64,000 bases of DNA from Agapanthus africanus (lineage: Eukaryota > Streptophyta > Magnoliopsida > Asparagales > Amaryllidaceae): positions 410,162,248 through 410,226,247 of the forward strand of contig CM057347.1 in the NCBI GenBank assembly GCA_030015575.1. Reading direction: 5' to 3'. Positions 1 to 8,079 of the stretch are shown here, one piece after another (positions within the stretch are counted from its first letter, which is position 1; each line of letters starts with the position of its first letter). The notes under the pieces are model-generated. The model saw only the letters and a list, made by a program, of their open reading frames with translations, did no database searches and had not been told where the DNA came from. The translations under genes were made by a program, and so were the position numbers.

Positions 1-1308
1 ACGCCTACACCTTCCCGCGACTTATGCGATTGGTGAATGCTTCTGCCTCCGATCCGACTCAATTTGGGGCCATTCGGGCGTTGATTGCCCCTTATGCTAC
101 TGCTGGCGGATTGGTGTTTACCGACCGGGTTTTATCTTCTCCCTCAGGTCCAGCTCAACAACTCTGGGACCGGTCAAAAGACAACGTACCTTCTTTAAGG
201 CCCCGGGAGGCCGCGCACTTGTATGCAATTAGACCAGGCTACTTCGTATTTCTCCAGGATAGTGCGGCTCTTTTCATGCGGTACAACCCGCATCGCTTCG
301 CCCGGCAGCTTGGATACGACCAGGGCGTTCCTTTCGAGGCTTTCATAGTTGTGCCGGTTCCTTCACTCGATGCCGTTCGCGATGCCGCTCATCATTTCGT
401 GAGGTTGAACACCGGCTCACACTTCATGGTCTCTGAAGCTGACCATCTTCCCCGGTGCGTGGGGTCGTTTACGGGTTGGTACCTTCATCGGGTCAAGCCG
501 ATTATTGTTGAGGAGAGAAGGGTACTCCTTGGCCATGGTGCTCCTACTCAGGTTCCGGTCATAGGAGCTACGTTGCGACCGCGCGCCCCGGTTCATTTTC
601 CCCTGAGGGATACCGGTGTTGCACTTATTCCGGGAGAGTCGGGAGTAGACCTCACTCCCACAGTTGGTATGCCATTGAGCACCCGGTCGCGAGCTAATCG
701 GGCTCCAGTAGAAGCACCACCACCCGCGGCGTCAACAATGGCGGTGTCGTCCTCGGTAGCTCCGCCAAACGAGGGTGCCGGTAACGAGGGTGTTGAAGGT
801 GAGGTGGGTCGGCGTCGTGCCAAGGCTCCATGAGAAAAGAAGCGAGCGTCTTCTGGCATTAGTTCCGAGCCAAAGAGGAGGAAGAAAATGGTCGCCCGTC
901 TGCTCGATCTTTCAGAAGGATCCGAACCTGTCGCTCAAGATGAACCCATATCCATGATATCGCCGGACGATGGTCTTCTTTTCCCAGGTTCATCTGCCGA
1001 AAAAGTCGCTCAATTGGCTGAGGCTATAAGACGCTCACAGCTTGAAGCTGAGAAGGTAAGAATCCCGAAGAGGCCTTATCCTGCCATCATCTTCTATGAA
1101 GATCCTTCGTGGATACGGCGGCGGTTCATCGGCCCTTTGGAGGAGTAGGGAGAAAGGGCCCTTAAGCAGGCTACTTCGGAGGATGCCGCAGACGCGCTCT
1201 CCTTATGGACGGGCGGCCACGAGTCCACTCTTAAACCCCGATGAGCACATCTCCTTGAGAAGGAGCATCGCCTTGAAGAAGCCATATTGAAGGCTTCCCT
1301 ACTCATTG

Positions 1309-1390
1309 GTATGTTTCTATATTTCTTTGCGGTACTTCATATTTCCTGCTCTTATATATATGTATTCTTATTCTTGTGTGAATTGTGCAG
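1309..1390 (+). other. Intron 1 of PMD gene A
   Basis: An 82-bp GT-AG intron: donor ATTG|GTATGT, T-rich body, acceptor TGTGCAG|AG. Removing it joins an upstream charged helix to the frame that begins ETSTMGEV. The PMD copy in element B has an intron at the equivalent place (25511-25589), followed there by ISTEEAL. Confidence 0.75.
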
Positions 1391-1717
1391 AGACTTCGAC
1401 GATGGGGGAGGTTCCTACAGGCTTGTTGAAGATAGAGCCTGTTGATGTTCCCAATGACACATTGCTCGATGTGGAGGGGGTTGACGATGCTGCTCCTCTC
1501 ACAATAGAACCTCCGGTGGCGGTTCTTGATTCCAGAGCACTCGCTCCTTTGGGAGAGGCTCCCTTGGTGGTCGCCGCCCCAACGACTCTTCCTGAGGGCG
1601 GCCCAGAGGCTGGGATGGGGGTAGTCGGGACTTTCCTCCCTTTATTGGAGCCCGAAGTCACGGCGGAGGCCGTTGAAGCTGCTATTCCCCCAACTCAGAA
1701 TGGGAGGAGTGTCGAAG

Positions 1718-1778
1718 GTAACCCTCCACATTTTAAGCTAGTAATCTTTCTGTTACCTAAACTCTTTTGTCTTTTCAG
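1718..1778 (+). other. Intron 2 of PMD gene A
   Basis: A 61-bp GT-AG intron, short but within the plant range: donor GAAG|GTAACC, acceptor CTTTTCAG|AATTG. Splicing leads into the open frame EELRGLAASIADLSPRQ. Confidence 0.65.
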
Positions 1779-1901
1779 AATTGCGCGGACTAGCGGCCTC
1801 TATTGCCGATCTGTCTCCCCGGCAATCCTTTCAGCGTCTACTAGAGATGGCCGCTCCGCAGGCGATATCTCCTCAATGCATCGTCCTCTCTTTTGGTCAA
1901 G

Positions 1902-1971
1902 GTTAGTGTCGTTCACCATCTTTTCATATCATTGTTATTATTTTGCGGAATGACATTGACGTCGTTTACAG
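1902..1971 (+). other. Intron 3 of PMD gene A
   Basis: A 70-bp GT-AG intron: donor CAAG|GTTAGT, T-rich body, acceptor GTTTACAG|TTCTG. It connects the frame ending SFGQ to VLEADDEVEILEG. Confidence 0.65.
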
Positions 1972-2046
1972 TTCTGGAGGCCGATGACGAGGTTGAGATT
2001 CTCGAGGGGCCAGGGGAGCCTTCAGCAACTTCTTGCATGACTGTGG

Positions 2047-2121
2047 GTAAGTGACGTCTCAATATGGTCCCACTTGTTCCTTTGCTTAGGAGTTTCGCTG
2101 ATCTTTTATAAATCTGAGCAG
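2047..2121 (+). other. Intron 4 of PMD gene A
   Basis: A 75-bp GT-AG intron: donor GTGG|GTAAGT (close to consensus), acceptor CTGAGCAG|CCCTG. It leads into the last exon, beginning ALPVLTMLES, which is open for about 155 codons before the first stop. Confidence 0.7.
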
Positions 2122-2929
2122 CCCTGCCAGTTCTCACAATGCTGGAGTCACGCATCGCCATGCCGCCCGGTCCTTATGCTTTGCGAGCCTCAGACCGTCT
2201 GGCGAAATTAAGCCGTGACTCCTTGTCATCCCTGATCGAGGAGCTTCGTGCGGGCAGTGTAATCACAGCCGAAGCGTTTGCTGCCGAAGCTAACGGTTCT
2301 CTTCCCTTTCTTGCTGTCTATCATAGCGAGGCCGTGGTGCAAGTCTGGGTTGAGTTTTGCCGGCAGGTGGAGGCTTGTCTGCACGTGCTTGAGTGTACCC
2401 GCCTTTCCTCGGAGGTTGTGGCTGCGAAAGAGGGTTTGCGAGGTTTGATTGAGCGGTGCACGGCGAACATAGTGTTGTGCGAGAAGAGGCTCGGCCGCAA
2501 GTTCTCGGAGAGGGAACTGGCTTCTAGGGCGCTGAACGAGCTTCAAGCCAATCTTACCGCCAAGGCCAACAAAGCGTATGAACTCTGGTGAGTGCTTCAA
2601 GAGGCCATCAAGGAGGTAGTGGTCATTGACAAGGCCGCCGAGTTTACTCGCGAAAGAGTCGAGGCCCACAAAGCTACCGAGAAGGAGTTCGAAGGTCGGC
2701 TTGCCTCATATCAGGCCCAATAGGCTCAGGCAGAGGCCCGTCTTCTGGCGATACTGAATCATGAAGGCGTGGCCCAGCGAAAGAAGGATGAGCTGACCAA
2801 GCTGCTAAATCGCCCGCCGGCCTGAAGACTTATATATCCCTTTTTTTCTTCTTTTGTACATACTCCTGAATGAGAGTATATATTTTTTGTTCTTTCACGA
2901 ATTGTACTTTGTATCCATTTTGGTTTATG

Positions 2930-2935
2930 AATAAA
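2930..2935 (+). terminator. Poly(A) signal of PMD gene A
   Basis: AATAAA lies about 105 bp after the PMD stop codon, in a T-rich stretch with TTTTGT motifs upstream. It suggests the antisense gene has its own 3' end instead of using the LTR. Confidence 0.5.
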
Positions 2936-3264
2936 AGACATATTCTTCTTTTCAATGGTGTGTCCCTTTTTATTGAATGTATTCTGCGGATAGTCTATCT
3001 TGATCTCTTTGCAGGGCAGCGATGGCTTAGGATTCAGGATTAAGATTTGTCTCCTAAGACTTTTCAACTTTATGAGCCGTGAGGGTCTCATAAAGAGTTT
3101 TTCTCCCTGTAGGTCGAGAAGATCCCATAGGTGTAATTTTTCCTTAAGAATCGTAAGGATTCCTAAGCGTGTTTTCTCTTGGAAGTCGTAAGTATTTCGC
3201 AAGAAAATTTGCTCCCTTATGAGTCGTGAAGACCCACAAGTGATGGGTGAAGTTGCCCTTATCC
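2936..3264. repeat. Hairpin repeats, 3' region of element A
   Basis: No gene. From about 3060 there are successive imperfect inverted repeats with a TCG(T/A)(A/G)AGGA-like loop, for example around TTAAGAATCGTAAGGATTCCTAAG (arms TTAAGAAT/ATTCCTAA). The same family recurs at 4890-5460, in H (37690-38870) and reversed in E (46190-46720). Confidence 0.7.
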
Positions 3265-3314
3265 GTATCTCATGGGATCAGGGGTTGCTCTGAATGTTTT
3301 CCAGGGTACCGTAG

Positions 3315-3602
3315 TTTTAAGACATTATGGTCAAGGTTAAGGACATCATAGTCCGTGGGTTTAAGGACTCCACAGTCCAATGCTAGTTTTAAGACATCAC
3401 GGTCAAGGTTAAGGACGTCATAGTCCGTGGATTTAAGGACTCCACAGTCCGATGATAGTTTTAAGACATCACGGTCAAGGTTAAGGATATCATAGTCCGT
3501 GGATTTAAGGACTCCACGGTCCAATGTTAGTTTTAAGACATCACGGTCAAGGTTAAGGACATCATAGTCCGTGGATTTAAGGACTCCACAGTCCGATGTG
3601 TG
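3315..3602 (-). repeat. 72-bp tandem repeat, four units (fifth at 3728-3799)
   Basis: Units start at 3315, 3387, 3459 and 3531, each beginning TTTTAAGACAT and containing two small inverted repeats (GGACATCATAGTCC and GGACTCCACAGTCC). A fifth unit at 3728-3799 is separated by an LTR-like piece. Because 72 is divisible by three the array stays open on the minus strand, but that 116-codon frame is a by-product. The same repeat forms a six-unit array in A's LTR (15901-16332). Confidence 0.9.
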
Positions 3603-3609
3603 GTTACTG

Positions 3610-3687
3610 GGACCCGTCACCTCTTTGAAGACGTTGAGGAATTACAACGACAAATATCAAAGGAGTGAAGAGATGTACCCTTGAACC
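3610..3687 (-). repeat. 78-bp LTR segment inside A's 3' region
   Basis: These 78 bp, beginning GGACCCGTCACCTC and ending ACCCTTGAACC, are essentially identical to 16344-16421 in A's 5' LTR, same orientation, and in both places border the 72-bp repeats. Diverged versions lie reversed in the LTRs of E (near 27045-27115) and G (near 57650-57715). Confidence 0.9.
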
Positions 3688-3799
3688 AAGATAAAATCAG
3701 TCTAGAGTCATCATGGTTGATCGTTAGTTTTAAGACATTACGGTCGAGGTTAAGGACATCATAGTCTGTGGATTTTAAGGACTCCACAGTTCGATGTTT

Positions 3800-4206
3800 G
3801 CTCTGGATGCTTCGCACGGGTTCACTGCTGTGCTCTGCGAAGACCAGGCTCCGCTCTGGGCATTTTCCGCGGGGTCAAAGAGTGACATTATCCGCGTTCC
3901 ACGTGACCAGGAATTTTGCACTAGATGCTTCACACGGGTTCACTGCCGTGTTCGGCGAGGACTAGGCTCCGCTCTGGATGCTTCACACGGGTTCACTGTC
4001 GTGCTCTGCGAGGACTAGGATCCGCTCTGGACGTTTTCCATGGGGTCAAAGAGTGACGTTATCCACGTTCCACGTGATCAGGAATTTTGCTCTGGATGCT
4101 TCCCACGGGTTCACTGTCGTGTTCTGCGAGGACCAGGCTCCGCTCTGGACGTTTTCCACGGGGTCAAAGAGTGACGTTATCCGCGTTCCACGTGACCAGG
4201 AATTTT
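3800..4206. repeat. 118-bp tandem repeat, three full units and one short
   Basis: Units start at 3800, 3918, 3971 and 4089; the one at 3918 is cut to 53 bp. Each holds CTCTGGATGCTTC, a CACGGGTTCACTG block and, in full units, GGGGTCAAAGAGTGAC followed by CCACGTGACCAGG. Short ORFs here are by-products. From 4207 to about 4440 I see no gene and no clear repeat. Confidence 0.85.
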
Positions 4207-4439
4207 GTTGATTATATCCGTATTTCACAGAGTTGGGATTTGACTCTCAGTGATTTGTACACCGCTGAGTCGTGGAACTGGGAATTGCCGATGCTCCGCT
4301 TTGCTTGATATTGTGTCTGCTGCAATGAGACGAACGTCGAGATGATCTCTAGGCTATCTGTGACTTATCGAGATTTGGCTTCTTCTTCTGATGAAACCTG
4401 GGAAAGGAGGAGTGCGATTCCTTCTTTGTTTGTGCCCCT

Positions 4440-5640
4440 GGATTGTATACAGGGATTGATGTAATATCACCTGTAGGGCATAAATTTAATTTTTTGTTTT
4501 ATTTCTTTTTCCGCGATGCTCTATCATTTCAGCTTTTACATCGCGAAGGTCGCGATTGCCCCATCATTTCGGCTATTTTCCGCGGCGCCCAATCATTTCG
4601 GCTATATTTTTTTATTTTTACTCGCTGCTTTTTATTGCGAGTTGTCCAATCATTTCGGCTATTTTTCATGCATACATTTTTACTTGCTGCTTTTTATTGC
4701 AAGTTGCCCCATCACTTCGACTATTTCAATGCATTTTTAGCTCGCCGATTTTTTATCGCGAGTGTAGAACTTGGAATCTGGTGCCAATCTCAGCATCAGC
4801 ATCGCTACAACTGGAATATGACCAGGAGCGAATCATCATTTGTCTCTGTCGATGTCGAACAAAGGTGGCTTAGTAAACAGGGTTAGGGTCCTGTCGACTA
4901 AGGCTTTTGACTTCATGAGCCGTAAGGGTCTCACAAAGGTATTTCTCCCTACAAGTTGTAAGGATCTCGTAGGTGTGTTTTCTCCTTGGGAATCGTGAGG
5001 ATTCCTAAGTGCATGTTCCCCTGTAAGACGTAAGGATCTTACAAAAGGATTTTCTCCTTATAAGTCGAGAAGACTCATAAGGGTCGTTCACCATATGGAC
5101 ATATCCCTAGTCACGGGTGGGACTTTGCTGGGAAAATGTTTATTCGCGCCCGTGGATTGTTTACAAGGGTCAGTATGAGCCGCTTGTAGGGCAATATCAA
5201 AGTTTGTGGGGGTTGCTTAAGAACAGGTTCAGGCCTCTGTAACTTAAGACTCTCAAGTCTTATGAGCCATGAGGGTCCCATAAGAGAGTTCTCCTTACGA
5301 GTCGTGAGGATCTCGCAAGTGTAATTTCTCCTTAGGAATCGTGAAGATTCCTAAGTGTGTTGCTCCCTTGTGAGTCGAAAGGATCTCACGCGGGTGGTTC
5401 CTCCTTACGAGGTCGAGAGGACCCTGCAAGTGTCTTTTAACGAGGTTGCGCCCTTTCGGGTTTTCATAAACACTCGTCGGTAGCCCTGCTGTTTTTACTC
5501 ACGGAGCCCTTTCGAGTTTTCATCCGTGCCCATTTTGCTTACGGACATACCGTTTTTATTTTTATTTTTTTATTCTTTTTTTTGTATTGGTTTTGGGATG
5601 CCGCGATCCATCGTATTTTGTCGACATCTCGGTCAACAGC
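4440..5640. repeat. Hairpin-rich non-coding 3' region of element A
   Basis: At 4443 and 5151 lie variants of the word CCCGTGGATTGTATAC found throughout the family. At 4500-4760 the phrase ATCATTTCGGCT alternates with inverted repeats such as ACTCGC...GCGAGT. At 4890-5460 there is a run of conserved-loop hairpins, for example TGTAAGA/TCTTACA at 5022-5043. Two halves of GCCCTTTCGGGTTTTCA-like sequence follow (5445-5525), then a T-rich stretch to 5590. No coding region; the same modules occur in H and E. Confidence 0.75.
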
Positions 5641-5775
5641 TAGTTTTAGGACGTAGTGGTCCGTCATTAGTTTAAGGACGTTTCGGTCCGTCATTAGTTT
5701 AAGGACATTTCGGTCCATTGTTAGTTTAAGGACGTTTCGGTCCGTCGTTAGTTTAAGGACGTCTCGGTCCGTTGT
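5641..5775. repeat. 27-bp tandem repeat, five units
   Basis: Units start at 5641, 5668, 5695, 5722 and 5749, each TAGTTTAAGGACG followed by a GGTCC arm, so every unit is a small hairpin (GGAC...GTCC). It lies just beyond A's pol stop. Diverged reversed units occur at about 45850-45935 in E, and 28-bp relatives in G's LTR. Confidence 0.85.
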
Positions 5776-5863
5776 TGAAGAAGTCCTGTCACTACTTTAG
5801 GCTTAGGAAGATAGCGAGCGGATTTAGTCGCCGTCATCTATCATTGACCCGGGCCATAACTCG

Positions 5864-8079
5864 TTAGGAGTAGTATTTCTTCAGGAAGCGACCGTTTATT
5901 GGCCTAAAAGGTCTTTCACCGTGCATATCCATGAGTAGATAGGCCCCACCCTGGTAGACCTTGTCTATGACGTACGGGCCTTCATAGTTCGGCTCGAATT
6001 TTCCCCGCTTGGCGCGATTGGGGATCATAGGTCTTTTGACCACTAGTACGAGTTCGCCTTGGCGGAATGTCCTCGGCCTGGTCAGTCTTTCATATGAGCG
6101 CGTCATCTTTGCTTTATAAGCCTCCAGATTTTGTTGCGCTATGAGGCGGGTTTCATCAAGGGCATTAAGCTCTTCAAGCCGAAGGTGGGCATTTTCTTCA
6201 TCCGTCAGCTCGTAGTGGACTGCCACTCGTAGAGAGGGTAACTCTATCTCGAGGGGAAGTATTGCTTCTGTACCGAATACTAACGGATATGGCGTTGTGT
6301 TCGTGGCCGTTTTGAACGTAGTTCGATACGCCGAGAGAGCTTCATGCAGTCTCTCGTGCCAGTCCTTCTTATTTCGGGACACCGTCTTTTTCACGATCTT
6401 CGTCAAGGTCTTGTTGAAAGCCTCAGCTAGACCGTTAGCTCGGGGATTATAAACTGAGGAATATCTCCAGTCTATGTTGTGTTGTTGCGCGAAGCGGCTG
6501 ATCTTGTGGCTTCTGTAGGCTGGCCCGTTATCGGAGATGATCCGTTACGGAGTTCCAAACCGATAAATGACGTGCATCTTGAAGAAGTGGAGGATATTCT
6601 CTGTCTTCACTTCCCTCAGCGGTATTGCTTCTGCCCATTTGGAGAAGTAGTCAGTCGTCGCCAAGATGAAACGATGTCCTCTAGACGATGCTGGTTCGAT
6701 GGGGCCGACTATGTCAGTTCCTCACATTTCGAATGGCCAGCTAGCCACTGTTGGATGTAGAGGATTTGGGTGCTGATGGATAAAGTCCCCATGAATTTGG
6801 CATGAGTGGCATTGCTTTGCATATTCGAGGCAGTCCTGAATCATCGTTGGCCAATAGTAGCCCATCCGTTTAATCTTCAACTTCATCTTTGGGCCTGCTT
6901 GGTGAGAACCGCAGAGTCCGTCGTGAACTTCCTGAACGACTCTTTTCGCTTCGTCAGATCCCAGACATCTCAACCATAGAGAATCAAACAACCTCTTGTA
7001 CAGAGTATCATTGACGAAGGAGAAAGACAGAGCTCGTTTCATAAGCTGATGTCTTGAGGACGCATCTTCAGGCGTTTGACGGGACTTGAAGTAGTCTATA
7101 AAGACTTCTCTCCAATCCTCAACCTTCTCTTGGTCTTTTATTTGCAGAGCCATTTGCTCAGTCACTCCCTTTTCTTCGGATGATTCCGAAGATATTTCTG
7201 CCGGGGCAAGTACCCGGCGGCTTTGTACCACGATTCTTACGTCATCGAGATTCTCATCAGCCAATTCTTTAGCGAGCTTAGCTAGTGCATCTGCTTTGCT
7301 ATTTTCCGCACGCGGTATGCTTTCCAGCATATAGGAGGGAATTTGGGTCAGTAATTGCTGTACTCTCTCGCCATATTTCACCAGTTCGGGTTTGCACGTT
7401 TGGTAGTCGCCATTTACTTGACTGACGACCAGTTGAGAATCTCCATATATGAGGAGGTTTTCAATTCCCATGTCGATGGCGATCTCGATGCCTGCTATCA
7501 AAGCTCCGTATTCGGCTTCATTGTTCGTCCTCGGCTCTGTTAAAGAGAAAGCAAAGCGCATTATCCCTCCTTGTGGAGTTACGAAGATGAGGCATACCCC
7601 CGATTTGATTATAGGGGTGCTTTGTTTGCGCTTCTTCATGGAAGACGCTCCATCAAAATAGAGTTCCCATCGGGTATCACTGCCGTTGATCGCATCAAAT
7701 GCATGTTCGTCTGGCAGCTCGTGATTCAGAGGGGAATCGGCCGGTATCGGATGCTCAGCGAGGAAGTCGGTGATGGCTTGGCCTTTCACTGCCTTAAGAG
7801 GCTGATAGGTTATCGAAAATTCCATTAAGAGCAAGGCCCATTTAGAGAGTCTCCCTGTCAATATGGCCTTCGACATTAAATATTTAAGGGGATCCACCTT
7901 CGAAATGAGACGGACTTCATACGCCAACGCATAGTGCCTGAGCTTCGTTATTGCGAAGATCAACGCCAGGCAGTGTTTTTCGACGGGAGAATAATTGCTT
8001 TCTGCCCCCAGTAGGACTCGACTCAGATAGTAGAGCGCTCTCTCCTTCCCTTAGTCGTTCTCCTGTGCCCATAATGCGC
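5864..8079 (-). pseudogene. pol: Element A pol, distal part: RNase H end, second RNase H, integrase
   Basis: This part of the polyprotein would degrade the RNA of the RNA-DNA hybrid and insert the cDNA. The frame 7963-6722 (413 codons) begins in the RT-linked RNase H tail, then has an archaeal-type RNase H with Asp104 (YFDGAS), Glu151 (NNEAEY), Asp175 (GDSQLV) and Asp225 (KADALA). It continues into the integrase zinc site: His347, His354, Cys385 and Cys388. A TGA after WPFEM ends that frame; the integrase core continues in the same sense at 6721-6407 (GTDIVGP, SDNGPAY, AEAFNKT) with a further stop, and its C-terminal part is open from 6406 to 5864, ending LKKYYS. No chromodomain is visible. 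Between 7964 and 8079 a one-base loss relative to E, plus a stop, breaks the link to reverse transcriptase. Confidence 0.92.

Larger units (their letters stand above)
1..2825 (+). pseudogene. Plant mobile domain (PMD) gene, antisense to element A, 5' end missing
   Basis: The frame is open from base 3 and its start lies left of the window; the Met at 24 is internal, because the protein aligns with the second half of the PMD copy in element B (shared FP..LVxAS.PDPTQ, then xDRVL). It resembles the PMD family (Pfam PF10536, as in Arabidopsis MAIN and MAIL1). Five exons can be drawn: 1-1308, 1391-1717, 1779-1901, 1972-2046 and 2122-2825, joined by four short GT-AG introns that keep the frame. After the PMD comes a basic stretch (RRRAKAP, then EPKRRKK) that could be a nuclear localisation signal, an acidic/proline-rich linker and a long charged helical C-terminus, probably coiled coil. 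In-frame stops at 831, 1146, 1242, 2589 and 2721 make this copy a pseudogene; the natural stop is at 2823. The gene faces against gag-pol. Confidence 0.75.

Noticed and set aside
24..833. Treating 24-833 as a complete 269-residue protein
   Set aside because: The frame is open upstream to base 3 and continues in the same frame past the TGA at 831; homology to element B shows the Met at 24 is internal.
1056..1170. A possible extra intron starting at AAG|GTAAGA
   Set aside because: The frame is continuous across this stretch apart from a single TAG, and the residues fit a charged helix; an intron is not needed.
3270..3620. Minus-strand ORF with a repeated 24-residue motif (DRDVLKL, CGVLKSTDY)
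   Set aside because: It is the translation of the 72-bp tandem array; a period divisible by three keeps it open. The same applies to 15808-16326. No initiation context and no protein family.
4443..4886. Phe/His-rich ORFs in three overlapping frames
   Set aside because: They come from the ATCATTTCGGCT hairpin repeat; all three frames are open and none is conserved in H or E.
2826..5863. A separate element or solo LTR between A's pol and PMD gene
   Set aside because: Modules match the post-pol regions of E and H in the same relative orientation, and no target duplications or TG...CA ends frame the region; only the 3315-3799 piece looks LTR-derived.
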